A DNA stretch of 64,000 nucleotides from Akanthomyces muscarius (lineage: Eukaryota > Ascomycota > Sordariomycetes > Hypocreales > Cordycipitaceae), in assembly GCF_028009165.1 (NCBI RefSeq), contig NW_026611616.1, positions 1-64,000 on the forward strand, written 5' to 3'. Positions 54,376-63,800 of the stretch are shown here, in pieces; the stretch's first letter is position 1; each line of letters begins with the position of its first letter. The notes under the pieces were generated by a model. It ran no database searches and was not told where the DNA came from. It saw nothing but the letters and a program-made list of their open reading frames with translations. A program made the translations under genes and the position numbers.

Positions 54376-54622
54376 AAAGGGGCGGATTGTTAACTACTGG
54401 AGCGGCGCCTCTCATGAGCTCTGTCTGGGCGTCATAATGGAAGCCTTGCAAGAACTGTCGGCGGCCCCTCGCTCCGGTCGCGGGCGTAGACGACTGGACA
54501 ATCGCCATATGTTTCGCTGGGTGCTTCTTTCTACTGGTAATACGTTTGCGTGGCCTGAAATTTCATCTACAAAGGTGGGTACCCGTGTAGATGGAAGAGG
54601 AAGGTTGGGGATCGCCGTCTGC

Positions 54623-55631
54623 TTGATTTGATTTGATTTGATTTGATTTGACTATTACGTCCGTTGGCGCCCTAGTGTAGGCTTTTGGACGTGCTATCGA
54701 GCTATCAACAGACTTGTCGTTACATGACCGCACCCACTTAGTAGGTTTCCACAGAACGCGACAAGTCGCGCTCATGCTCTCAACGGAATACCTCCGGGGA
54801 ATTCCTCCATATAACCGTCCTCCAGCTGTAGCAGTTTCGCGCCCAATGGCATATATCTGTCTCAGTCGATACCCGTCAGCGGGATCACGACGATGTTTTC
54901 TATGTGCTTCCTGGACTCCTCCAGCTAGAATTCTCTCACAGGAAGAGGGGAAAAAACCTATGCTATAGTATAGCTCGGGAAAACCCTCAAAAGCCAGAGA
55001 TGATTCGCAGGAAGCGTGTTTCCACCCGAGGGCGGATGTTTGTCCGTTATCGCTACCCGTCAGCGGGATCACGACGATGTTGGCCGGATGATCGCGTGTG
55101 CAACCGCGGGTCCGTCAACAACTTTTGTCGCTTGGTCTTGATACGGGGACCAACGGGAGCCCTATTGTCATCGGAAGGTAGCATGCTACCAAGTAAGGTG
55201 AGAAAGATAAATCCCCCTCGTGGTGACCTCGTCGAGCCTGTCGTGTCTGAGAAGGCTGCCGGGCAAGACATCGTGGCTCAAGAGGAATAGAAACTCCCCA
55301 AAATTCGTCCTTTTTGTGGCTGCCGTGGCTGCCGCGGCGGCGACGGCCTTTGCCATCAAAACCGCGAGACTCTAGGCAAGGGAGAGTTGAAATAGCAGAC
55401 CCTCATCCTCATCGAGGCCTGGCAAACCCGACGAGGTCTATTGGCGAGACGCGCAGCTCAAGAGGAATATGAACTCTCCAAAAATTCTTCCTTTTTGTGG
55501 CTGTTATGGCTCTGCTAGCCATGCCATCAAAACTGCGGGCCTCTAGGCCTGCAAAAGCCCCACCACTAACAGCTGCTAACAGCTGCAAAAGTGGAAGAGT
55601 TTTTACAGGGGAGAGTTGGATCGCCGTCTGC
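54623..55631 (-). mobile_element. 1-kb non-autonomous Tad-related element
   Basis: It begins at 55631 with the same GCAGACGGCGATCC as its two LINE neighbours and ends in a pentamer tail (ATCAA)n at 54652-54623, directly before the next element. There are no coding domains. It contains two internal direct duplications: ACCCGTCAGCGGGATCACG at 54871 and 55055 (184-bp spacing), and CTCAAGAGGAATA with following sequence at 55277 and 55457 (180 bp). It is likely mobilised by the LINE proteins, or is a truncated LINE leader. Confidence 0.7.
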
Positions 55632-56229
55632 AGTAGTAGTAGTAGTAGTAGTGTATTTTTCGTCCAGCGGCCGTAGGCCGCTCAGGTCCCCTAATAAGAG
55701 GCACAGGACGTGCTGGGCTAGTTGTCTGTCTATGGATCTATCAACATTACATATGATTGGTTGGGTTAGAGTTATGGTGGGGCTACCTGGGTTAGCTCAA
55801 CCCCATCACGTTCTCTCCAACGTAAACAAACCACCATCCAGCATGGCATCAGCTCAAAGGCACCCACGTTCAGACCCTTCGCCTGTCAACGGGCTATGGG
55901 ATATGCGAAAAGGGTCGCAAGAGTCGCCGGTTTTGTGGTGGGACCAGGCGAGAACCCTCTTCAGGGGCTGCATAGGCGGCCGGAAAAGGGGGAGAAGCCA
56001 GCCAGTCATAGGATGCTGCTACATCCTATGTCTGGTCAGGTCCAAGAGAAAGAGAGAAAAGAAAGAGAAGAAAGAGAAGAAAGAAGAGAGTGGAGAGAAA
56101 AGAGAGTGTTTGAAGGCACTTAGCTGCGCCTATTCCAGGTGTTTGTTTAGTGGCGTCGGCAGATTGTGCCGAAGAAGCCGGATGTGGCTGCCAGGTCGAT
56201 GAACTTGCGAAAGTCCTGACCTATGGTAT

Positions 56230-56455
56230 GTGGTATTGTCGCGTTTGGCGATGGAGCCAGTCTTAGCCGTTTGTCTGGTGGTATCTTTCTACAGAAGAAG
56301 ATGTGACTTGGGGTCTTCCGGCGCCCGCATGAGCAGGTCAGCCTCGCGTCGTCGTGGTGAAATCTCTCATGGTAGTCAGCAAAGTCACCGTGGTGTGATC
56401 TTGCTGCTAGCAGGTTATGCAGAGCTGCCCTAGGGAGCTGTAGCTCCGGCGGTCA
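56230..56455 (-). pseudogene. Severed C-terminus of LINE ORF2 after a premature TGA
   Basis: In-frame continuation of ORF2 beyond the TGA: PPELQLPRAALHNLLAARSH, a histidine-rich stretch, then CSCGRRKTPSHIFFC (C-x-C...H...C). The dead neighbour carries a matching, decayed motif near 48.9 kb. Its loss may leave the RT partly active, but the domain is conserved in this clade. Confidence 0.75.
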
Positions 56456-59400
56456 TTTATTTGATGCCTGAAGGTTAAGCTGCCTGTACCGTTCTGGTAC
56501 GGAGTCACGCCACCAGGTGGCAAACACGTCTTTGGGGTGCTGTCTCGCGATCTTGCGTAGAAATGCCAAGGTCGGGGTAGCATCTGGAGGCGCAGGCAGA
56601 GAGGATCCTGACTTTGCTAATGCGTCGGCCTCCTCATTGCCTGGTATCTTCGTATGGCCGGGTATCCAGCGCACCTGTATTGCACCGTGCGCCAGTGCAA
56701 GGGCCTGGAATTCAAGAAATACGGCTTGCGATGAGTCTGACGCGGTTCCGTGCAGGCAGGTTGCAGCTGCAAGATTGTCCAAGCAGACGATGATTTCCTG
56801 CGTCGCCGCCTCGGCGATGTTCAAGGCAGCCTTGAGTCCTTCGAGGGCACCGACTGCCTCGGCGTCGAACACTTCGGCAGGTCCTAAGCGGCCAGAGCCT
56901 CTTATGATGGAGCAGTTTTGTCTATGGACAGTATACCCATAGCCTGCTGATCCGCTCTCAGACAGGGAGCCATCCGAGTAGACGACTAGCGTGGATGGGG
57001 GTGTAGAACAGAGCCAACGGCGAAACTCGGCTGCTGACTCTTCTTTTGAGGAAGTCTGTAGGTTGCCCTTGTGATGTTCAAGTCGCGGTGCTAGTAGCAC
57101 TGGTCGGTCGCATCGTGGGAGGAGTTGATCAGTTCTGCGCAGTCTTGTGGGGAACTGCCTCAGGTCTTGCTGGTATCTGCGTTTGACGTACGGATTGATT
57201 GGTCGATGGGGCAGCCGCGTCGTGCGTTGCACCAACGGGTGTGATTTATCGAGCGCCTTGAGACGCGCGGCGAACCTGAGTTGTCGCGCTTCTAGGAGCA
57301 GGTTAATTGGAGGTATGCCACTCTCTCGGTGCAGTATCGCAACCGGTGTCGTCTTCCATACCGGCAGGATAGCTCTCATTGCACTGTTCAAGGTTTTTGC
57401 CATCCTTCGAAGTAGGTGCTGGATCCTGGTTGGGATGGTGCGGTCTGGTCTTGACCATCTAGGGCGCGTCTTGCCTGGGTACCAAGTCTCGGCGCCATAC
57501 AGTAGAACCGGTTCGACGCAGGCCATGACGGCTGCTCGTACTGCGCTTGGCGTTGGGCCATGTTGTGTGTTGGTAAGCCGTCTAAGGTGGTTTGCCACTG
57601 CTTGCGCCTTGGCCGCCCATTTTTCGACATGAGGTTTGAAACTGAGGTTGCGGTCTAGCCAGATCCCTAGCCAGCGCATGGCGACGTCAGGGTACTTTTC
57701 CGCATTTCCGTGCTGTACTGGCGGAGGTGCTGCCAGGCGGCGTTTTGAGAAGTGCATGACTTCTGTCTTGTCAGGGTCGAAGGAGACGCCATTGTCAGTT
57801 CCCCACAGTAGCATTTCTTCGACGCAAGCGGACGCTGCGGAAGATGTTTCTTCTATCGAGCGTCCTGTGCACAGGATGGCGGTGTCATCCGCATAGCCGA
57901 ATCGACCGCTTTGATTCCGTAGCTTGTATATGGGCTCTGTGTAGAGTAAGAAGAGAACGGGCGACGCCGGTGACCCTTGGGGGAGGCCACACTGCAGTGG
58001 TGAGCTAGGTGTGGTGATGTCTTGGTATCGTACGCGGGCTGACCTGTCCTTCATGAAGGATCCGACCCAGAGTGCGAGGTGTTCCGGCCAACCTTGCTGG
58101 CGAAGTCGCAAGATGAGCCTGTTGCGCATGACTGTGTCGAAAGCACCTTGTATGTCCATCGTCACCAGTGTGGCTACTTTTCCTTGGGCAAATGCCTCCT
58201 CAATGTCATGGATTAGTGCAGCCACCAGGTCTACTGCCGATCTCTTGGGCAGGGCTCCTGCTTGTTGTGGGTGGAGGACGCCATGGTAGACAGATGCCCA
58301 AGCCAGACGCCGCGCAATAAGCCGTTCAAGGCCCTTGCCAAGGCATGACAGGAGTGAAATGGGTCTCCAGGCCCTGGCTGTCGACAGATCTCGCCGGCCA
58401 GGTTTAGGGATCATCACAACTTCTGCTTCTCGGAAGGGTGTTGGGTGATGGCCTATGGTAAGGCACCCTTCGTAGAGTCTACGGATGTATGGTCCGATGG
58501 CGTGCCACACTGCCTGTAGCAGCTTGACAGTTATGTTATCAGCGCCGGGTGAGGTGTTTCCTGTCCGGATAGTACAATCCCGTGCTTCCTCTAGTGTGAC
58601 TGTCTTGGAGAAGGGAATAGATTGAGTTGGTGTGACGGGAATCCAGGGGTCTGCGATGTCGTCTGACGTGGCGCGGCGTTCTAAGGTCGCGCGACGTAGG
58701 GCGTCGGCTTTGTCCCGCTGAGATTCGTAGACGACGTCACCTACTTGCAGGGGCGGTGCTTGAAATTGGCCTGGTGACTTGAGCCAGCGTACGGCCTTGT
58801 ATACCGAAGCGCTGTCGGTGAACCCGTCAATGAGTGTACGCCAGTACCGCCTCTTTGCCTGTCTTACTACGCGTTGGAAGTCGCGTTCAGCGGTCTGTAT
58901 CTCGTGATCAAAGCCAGCAGTATACAGCTGTAGAGTAGCTCGGTACTCCTGGTGTGCTTTCGCGCAGTCCTCGGTCCACCAAGGCGCATTTTTGGTTCCT
59001 TTACGGGAAACCCGTCCTGCGGCTTGGGCGGCGGATTGCAGTAGCTTGGTGAGACTGTCCGCCAAGTTGTCCAACTCGGTCGGAGTGGAAGCTTCGTCAG
59101 GAAGTAGCGCGATTCCATTCTCAACTAATTCTGTGAAGCGCTTGATCTCGCTTTCAGAAGTCACTCGTATCTTCTTCGGTTGGAAGGGAACGGGTGAGAC
59201 TTCAGGTAGCGTGATGCTAAGAGTGAAGTGATCTGAGCTTGTGGCAAGATGGTCCTCAACTGTGACGTCTGCTAAAGGTATGTTTGTAAAGGCAAGGTCG
59301 ATAGTGTTGCCATAGGAGTTGGTCGGGACATCAATTGTGTTTAAAAGATCCAGATTGTTTGCCTCGGCCCAAGCAGCAACATCTTTTCCACCGTGCAAGG

Positions 59401-59878
59401 TGTTGCCGGTCTGCCAGGTATGGTGCCGGGCATTGAAGTCTCCCGCCACTAGGCATCGAGGCGGGATGTGCCAGGACAGGAGTATATTGAGTGCTTCATT
59501 GGTGCTAGGCTGGCGGTAGAAGTTGACAATAATTATGTCGTTAATTGTGGTCCAGAGGATGTCGCGCGTTGGCGCAGGTCGCTGCTGGTCTGCCCGAAGA
59601 GAGTCGTCTCGTCGAACGTATGTCATAACCCTAGGTCGGGTGTCGTTGGCTTCCCAGCTACTGACAGGAGCAAACGTGTCGTAGGCTGGGTGTGTCTTGG
59701 TGAGACAGCGTGAGTTTCTGATTGCTGTCCATGGTTCTTGCAGTAGAACCACGTCGTACTTTTCTGCGTCGGCTAGTGCAAGCGCGCAGTCGTGGGTTGG
59801 GGCGATCTTGGCTACATTTGCCTGAAAGATCCTAAGACCTCTCTGTCTTCTAGTTCCCCGGTATGGTTGTCTGCTCAT
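56453..59878 (-). CDS. LINE ORF2: endonuclease, reverse transcriptase, RNase H
   Basis: 1,141 residues from ATG at 59878. AP endonuclease (1-225): IFQANV, LQEPW, GDFNARH, TIDLAF, SSDHFTL. Reverse transcriptase (about 430-720): GALPKRSAVD, MDIQGAFD, CGLPQGSPASP and intact YADD near 662. RNase H (about 966-1090): YSDGS, DAEA, LDN, EEADALA. The frame then meets TGA at 56453, but continues in the same frame to about 56230 with a conserved C-terminal CSCG...HIFFC motif. CGA to TGA, one transition, would explain the stop. The start ATG overlaps the ORF1 stop (ATGA), as in termination-reinitiation. Otherwise all catalytic residues are present. Confidence 0.9.
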   Translation of the reverse strand: MSRQPYRGTRRQRGLRIFQANVAKIAPTHDCALALADAEKYDVVLLQEPWTAIRNSRCLTKTHPAYDTFAPVSSWEANDTRPRVMTYVRRDDSLRADQQRPAPTRDILWTTINDIIIVNFYRQPSTNEALNILLSWHIPPRCLVAGDFNARHHTWQTGNTLHGGKDVAAWAEANNLDLLNTIDVPTNSYGNTIDLAFTNIPLADVTVEDHLATSSDHFTLSITLPEVSPVPFQPKKIRVTSESEIKRFTELVENGIALLPDEASTPTELDNLADSLTKLLQSAAQAAGRVSRKGTKNAPWWTEDCAKAHQEYRATLQLYTAGFDHEIQTAERDFQRVVRQAKRRYWRTLIDGFTDSASVYKAVRWLKSPGQFQAPPLQVGDVVYESQRDKADALRRATLERRATSDDIADPWIPVTPTQSIPFSKTVTLEEARDCTIRTGNTSPGADNITVKLLQAVWHAIGPYIRRLYEGCLTIGHHPTPFREAEVVMIPKPGRRDLSTARAWRPISLLSCLGKGLERLIARRLAWASVYHGVLHPQQAGALPKRSAVDLVAALIHDIEEAFAQGKVATLVTMDIQGAFDTVMRNRLILRLRQQGWPEHLALWVGSFMKDRSARVRYQDITTPSSPLQCGLPQGSPASPVLFLLYTEPIYKLRNQSGRFGYADDTAILCTGRSIEETSSAASACVEEMLLWGTDNGVSFDPDKTEVMHFSKRRLAAPPPVQHGNAEKYPDVAMRWLGIWLDRNLSFKPHVEKWAAKAQAVANHLRRLTNTQHGPTPSAVRAAVMACVEPVLLYGAETWYPGKTRPRWSRPDRTIPTRIQHLLRRMAKTLNSAMRAILPVWKTTPVAILHRESGIPPINLLLEARQLRFAARLKALDKSHPLVQRTTRLPHRPINPYVKRRYQQDLRQFPTRLRRTDQLLPRCDRPVLLAPRLEHHKGNLQTSSKEESAAEFRRWLCSTPPSTLVVYSDGSLSESGSAGYGYTVHRQNCSIIRGSGRLGPAEVFDAEAVGALEGLKAALNIAEAATQEIIVCLDNLAAATCLHGTASDSSQAVFLEFQALALAHGAIQVRWIPGHTKIPGNEEADALAKSGSSLPAPPDATPTLAFLRKIARQHPKDVFATWWRDSVPERYRQLNLQASNK

Positions 59879-61617
59879 GGAGAAGCGATAGTGGCGCGTC
59901 GGCGGCGCTTCTTAGGCGAAGCTTGTCTTACCATGGGTTCTTCATCTTCAGCGGCGACCATGATGTATGAGGCTGCCGGGCTAGGTGCTGAGGTAGTAGT
60001 GCGCTCGGAGAGCCCATCCACCTCTTTCTCCTTTTGGTGTCTCACTTGTGGTGCTGGTGGTGTCTCTGCTGGGGCGATGCTGTCCCCGGTTTCAGCCTGG
60101 GCCAGTGTCACTGGCGCGGACTGTTGTTCCATCTGCGGGTCTGCTGCTGCATCTGAACTTTCTGTTGCTGTTGTGGGCGCCGTGGAGGCGCCCGACTGAT
60201 GTTTGTTCTGTTGGTGGTACATTTGTGCTCCGAGTCGTCTGACGAGGGATCGCTCCTCCACGGTGAGACGGCGGAGCATGCCGTGCGTTCTCTTAGGTCG
60301 GGCCGGGCATGTAGGCACATCCGCCACGTGGGGCCCGAGGCAGTTGATGCATTGTTCTGGAGCAACGCATTCTTCGTCGGAGTGTCCGGGTTGGCCGCAT
60401 CTTTTACAGCGTGGTGTGCGCTGGCAGTCACGGCGGGGGTGGTATCCCCAGCATGTCTCGCATTGGTTAGGTGGGTTGGATTTCTTCCGGAACCTGGCTG
60501 GCTTGCTGCACCCAAAGAGCTTCCATGGTCTGCTAGGCTGTTCGAGGAATGATACAGTGAGGGTTTGTGTGAAAGGGTCGCCAGAGTCGTTGCGGCTAGG
60601 CTGAACTCTGACTGGACTAAGCCCTGTTTGACAGAGTATGTCTTCTCTAGCGGCAGTCACGTAGTCCAGTTCCTTGCCTTGTAAGTCGGTGAGTCTACGA
60701 GGACACTCTGGTACTATGTACGTGAACCATTTCTGTGCCTTTTCAATAGCAGTCGCTCCTAGCTCCTCGGACCATTCGCAATGACGCTTCATGAGTAGGT
60801 CATGAGTGGCTTGATCTGTTGGGTGAATAGCCCATCCAGTGGCTATTTTCGAGACGCGTGGGATCTTTTGCTGGTCAATACCAACTTTCTTAGCAACGTG
60901 GCCGCGGATGGCGACGCCACTATGGCTCCTGGCTGAAGCATCATTCGGGAGCCGGATGAATACTCGGAGGTCGTCCTTGGGTGCGGCCGGGTGCGGCCGT
61001 TGTCCCTGGCGACTACTTTGCTGTGGCGGCACGAGTGGGGTCGCAATGTTTTGACCCCCGGAGGCGGAGGGCTGATGTGTCGCGCTGTCGGTGACGATGC
61101 TGCTGTATGTTGGCGCGGTTGGGACGGGGGCGGATTTGGCATCACGAAGTGCTTGGCTCCAGAATTCAATAAAGCTGTTCGCGAAGTGCTCTGCGAAGTG
61201 GCGTTCCGGTCCAGAGGTGAATTGTTTCAGGGACTCTTCAAGGGAGCTCACGCAGGCTCTAAACACAGCGACTTTGGCTTCGTAAGCTTTCACCTGTTCC
61301 TGTTCGAGTCTGTTGGCTTGTTCCGCTACCGAGACTGGCTCGGGAGCAGTTAGCGATGGGATCTCCGGCGTGACAAAGCGGTTGCGGTGCTGTGCTCCTT
61401 CCTTAGCGACAGCGAATGGGATAGGTAAAAGGGGCGACGAGGGCGTGTGCGTCGCGCGAGTGAGTCGTCTAGGTGGTGCATCGATGGGAGAATTCACAAT
61501 CGCTGCACTGTTGCGTAGAAGGGCAGCGCGTGCACCTCGGGCTAAGTTCGCGGGAGTATGAACTCCAAGATCAAAGGGATCTGGAGCATTCAACGGGTTG
61601 GTCGTGGCTGGTGCCAT
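59875..61617 (-). CDS. LINE ORF1, gag-like nucleic-acid-binding protein
   Basis: 580 residues from ATG at 61617, ending TGA at 59875 and overlapping the ORF2 ATG. The first half has a coiled-coil-like helical stretch (about 95-170) and an Ala/Pro/Gln-rich linker. Three zinc knuckles follow (about 384-440): CETCWGYHPRRDC, CKRCGQPGHSDEEC and CINCLGPHVADVPTC. The end is Gln/Pro-rich with basic KKRRRR. It binds the LINE RNA and forms the retrotransposition particle in this clade; no lesion is seen. Confidence 0.88.
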   Translation of the reverse strand: MAPATTNPLNAPDPFDLGVHTPANLARGARAALLRNSAAIVNSPIDAPPRRLTRATHTPSSPLLPIPFAVAKEGAQHRNRFVTPEIPSLTAPEPVSVAEQANRLEQEQVKAYEAKVAVFRACVSSLEESLKQFTSGPERHFAEHFANSFIEFWSQALRDAKSAPVPTAPTYSSIVTDSATHQPSASGGQNIATPLVPPQQSSRQGQRPHPAAPKDDLRVFIRLPNDASARSHSGVAIRGHVAKKVGIDQQKIPRVSKIATGWAIHPTDQATHDLLMKRHCEWSEELGATAIEKAQKWFTYIVPECPRRLTDLQGKELDYVTAAREDILCQTGLSPVRVQPSRNDSGDPFTQTLTVSFLEQPSRPWKLFGCSKPARFRKKSNPPNQCETCWGYHPRRDCQRTPRCKRCGQPGHSDEECVAPEQCINCLGPHVADVPTCPARPKRTHGMLRRLTVEERSLVRRLGAQMYHQQNKHQSGASTAPTTATESSDAAADPQMEQQSAPVTLAQAETGDSIAPAETPPAPQVRHQKEKEVDGLSERTTTSAPSPAASYIMVAAEDEEPMVRQASPKKRRRRATIASP

Positions 61618-61737
61618 CGCCGCCGCCGAGGCTGCGCAGTGCGCAGAAAACAGAAGTTGAGAGCAGTGTTAAGAAAATTGGTGATATTAGCCCTACTTTC
61701 TTAACAGGACGTGCCAAGAAAGTGGATCGCCGTCTGC
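61618..61737 (-). other. LINE 5' end and leader
   Basis: 120 bp from the shared 14-nt start GCAGACGGCGATCC to the ORF1 ATG. An inverted TTAAGAAA motif could form a hairpin. Internal promoters are usual in LINEs, and this leader would carry it. Confidence 0.55.
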
Positions 61738-62125
61738 GCTCGTCGGGCTCGACGGTCTAGGGTAGGTTGCAAACGCGCCATGATTTTGCAGAAGTCTAAA
61801 CTTGAGGCAAATCACAACTCGCTATCGAGTTCGCTATCGTACCCGAAAGCAATATCTCGCTATATGGGTCTCCCGGGTCTACGCGAGTAATAGTGTCTGG
61901 TTCGAAGGGGGTTTCCGAGACACTGCGACGTCTGTAAAGTTTGCCAGTCGGCAGAACCCAAAAGCCAGTATAATCGAGAGAACTGGTATTGTGCATCCCT
62001 TATTGCCAATAGAGGTCTGTCCTTATAACGTCACGAAGCATAAGTTTCGCCTTGGAGTTGGTAAAGTATGCCAATATTATTACTATTGAACCGATGAATA
62101 AAAAAAAAGCATCTTAACTTATTCA
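61738..62125. other. Intergenic region, no recognised gene
   Basis: A short ORF on each strand covers about 61796-62089, but neither has a recognisable domain. Confidence 0.45.
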
Positions 62126-62126
62126 C

Positions 62127-62525
62127 AAAAAGCTCGGTCAGAGCGCTGATAAAGCGAGCATCATTGAGCTCGCTGCAGCGCTCGAGTATATGCCACTAGC
62201 CATCGCTCAAGCAGCGGCCTACGTTGTGCAAAGGCGTCCCCGATATTCTTTACGGAAATATCCAGATTATCTCTGCAATAGTGACAAGATAAAAGCCAAT
62301 CTTCTTAGTCTTAAGGGCGGAGAACGCCGTCGAGACGCCGAAGCAAGAACTCCATCCTTATCACGTGGCAAATTTCATTTGACTACATTTACAAAAACAG
62401 ACCATTGGCGGGGGACTTGCTGCCACTTATGAGCTTTTGCGATCGGCAAGGAATTCCGGAAATCTTACTATGCGGCAAAATCGACGATGCAAGCGGTATC
62501 GGTGAAAAAAAAGCAGCCTGAAACA
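62127..62525 (+). pseudogene. Fungal NLR (NB-ARC type) remnant
   Basis: The frame LAAALEYMPLAIAQAAAYV...GGERRRDAEA is typical of the end of the NB-ARC domain of fungal NB-ARC/TPR proteins. After a 1-nt shift the next frame continues the family sequence (ILITWQISFDYI, LMSFCDRQGIPEILL). Both ends are missing: no P-loop, no TPR repeats. NLRs of this type act in self/non-self recognition in fungi; this copy is dead. Confidence 0.75.
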
Positions 62526-62632
62526 GAGTTTCCTGGGGGAGAAAACGAGAACTGGACCAAATGCTAGTCGCTTTCCCCGCATGCACAATCTATATCTGTA
62601 CAGCGGTTAGTCACAAATGAGTCAATACAAGT

Positions 62633-63352
62633 GTGGGCAACACTGCGCGACAGTCCAACCGCGAAGCTGCAATCACACATACGTTTTCAAGACAACCGTC
62701 ACCACAGCCATCTCCATTCTACTTTAAATCAGCGTACGAAGATACCCAACCGATTGCAGAACCACAGCGGCTTCTGCTGGTTTTGGACTTGAATCACACA
62801 CTCATATGTCGCGAAAAGTCTACGAGCCTGACAGCGTATACTTCACGGCCTGGGCTTGCCCAATTTTTGGATTACGCCTTCCGCAATCATGACGTAATGA
62901 TCTGGGCCTCTGCAGAACCTCGCACGGTGAACGCAATAGCCCGAGAAGTTTTGTCAAAGGAGCTGTATGGGCGACTGATAGCCTGCTGGGCACGAGACAA
63001 GCTTCGCCTGCCTACCGCATTACATGGACAGAAAATTCAAATCTTCAAGCATCTCTCATGGGTGTGGCAGGATGAATTTATCCAGATGAGAAACAAGCAG
63101 CCGGGTCAGAGGTGGACACAACGAAACACCGTTCTTGTGGACGACAACGCAGGCAAAGCCGCCAGCGAACCATATAATCTCGTGCAGATTAGTGCTTTTG
63201 ATGCAACCTCAGCCATGGCAGAGAGCGATGAGGTTCTTGGCCTGTTGATTGAGTATTTAGAAGTCCTGAAACATCAAGGCAATGTTAGCTCGTTCATTCG
63301 CCAACATCCGTTTGCAAGCAGCCAGTCGACAGCAACGGACGGTCGACAGTAG
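62633..63352 (+). CDS. FCP1/NLI-interacting-factor-like HAD phosphatase, N-terminus uncertain
   Basis: 239 residues from GTG at 62633; no in-frame ATG precedes the domain, so an upstream exon is likely missing from this call. The NIF/FCP1 domain starts near residue 47: LLLVLDLNHTL, then TSRPGLAQFLDYAF, MIWASAEP and NTVLVDDNAGKAASEPYN. The catalytic signature reads D-L-N-H-T, where active members have DxDxT, so the general acid is changed to N54. Activity on phosphoserine, as for FCP1-type CTD phosphatases, is doubtful. The nearest upstream DNA is the NLR remnant. Confidence 0.75.
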   Translation: MGNTARQSNREAAITHTFSRQPSPQPSPFYFKSAYEDTQPIAEPQRLLLVLDLNHTLICREKSTSLTAYTSRPGLAQFLDYAFRNHDVMIWASAEPRTVNAIAREVLSKELYGRLIACWARDKLRLPTALHGQKIQIFKHLSWVWQDEFIQMRNKQPGQRWTQRNTVLVDDNAGKAASEPYNLVQISAFDATSAMAESDEVLGLLIEYLEVLKHQGNVSSFIRQHPFASSQSTATDGRQ

Positions 63353-63800
63353 TTTTGTCACAATAGTCACAACAGTCACAACAGTCACAGCAAAATGCAG
63401 GAGTAGGGTTGAGTCAGAATAGTGCTTGATTCCTAGCTACAGACAAGGCAGCCATACCGTCTGTGATAGGCAAAATACAGATCTTTCAGGGGCTTTGTCC
63501 CATACACTATTGACACGGTGGAGGTCTTACTACTCCGAGATAGGCGTGGAACGTGACAAAATCAATGAACAGTACGCTGCAGGAAGTGGAACGGCGGCCA
63601 TACAAAGTAATACCATTAAGATTACAGCTAGACGTGCAGATAGAAGCATAAAAATACATAAATAAAGGCGAGCGAGAACAAGCATTCGAGCCTGACGAAG
63701 ACAGATACAGGACCGTAAACAGAGCAGCTTGGCAAGGCGCAGACTGGCTTCTGTGGTGGAGAGCGGGCAGCGCAACTGGAAGAGTCCGCACGCTCATGCC
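63353..63800. other. Intergenic region
   Basis: GTCACAACA 9-bp repeats (about four copies) lie at 63357-63391. Nothing else is recognised. Confidence 0.5.

Larger units (their letters stand above)
48750..54622 (-). mobile_element. Degenerate Tad-like LINE (LINE-1 of the array)
   Basis: It starts at 54622 with GCAGACGGCGATCC, immediately after the pentamer tail of the preceding element. Remnants appear in order: gag-like ORF1 (54375-53938, 53668-53102 with CCHC knuckles, 53145-52321), endonuclease (52324-51615, with QANV, LQEPS, SDVNAFH), reverse transcriptase (51276-50214), thumb (50063-49755) and the terminal cysteine motif near 48900-48990. Frames change many times, and the catalytic YADD reads YADE, so it is dead. 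The 3' end is approximate. Confidence 0.85.
55632..61737 (-). mobile_element. Nearly intact Tad-like LINE
   Basis: 6,106 bp from GCAGACGGCGATCC at 61737 to an (ACT)7 tail at 55652-55632. It holds two ORFs overlapping by ATGA. The 3' UTR has a purine-rich (GAAA/GAGA) tract at 56042-56107. The only coding lesion seen is a TGA at 56453-56455. The domain set (AP endonuclease, RT, RNase H, three zinc knuckles in ORF1) fits the Tad clade of fungal LINEs. Confidence 0.9.

Noticed and set aside
54563..55290. ORFs across the 1-kb element (minus 55072-54563, plus 54904-55290)
   Set aside because: They cross the element boundary and the simple-repeat tail and have no domain.
61796..62089. Small ORFs on both strands between the LINE and the NLR relic
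   Set aside because: They overlap each other, no family is recognised, and there is no start context or splice support.
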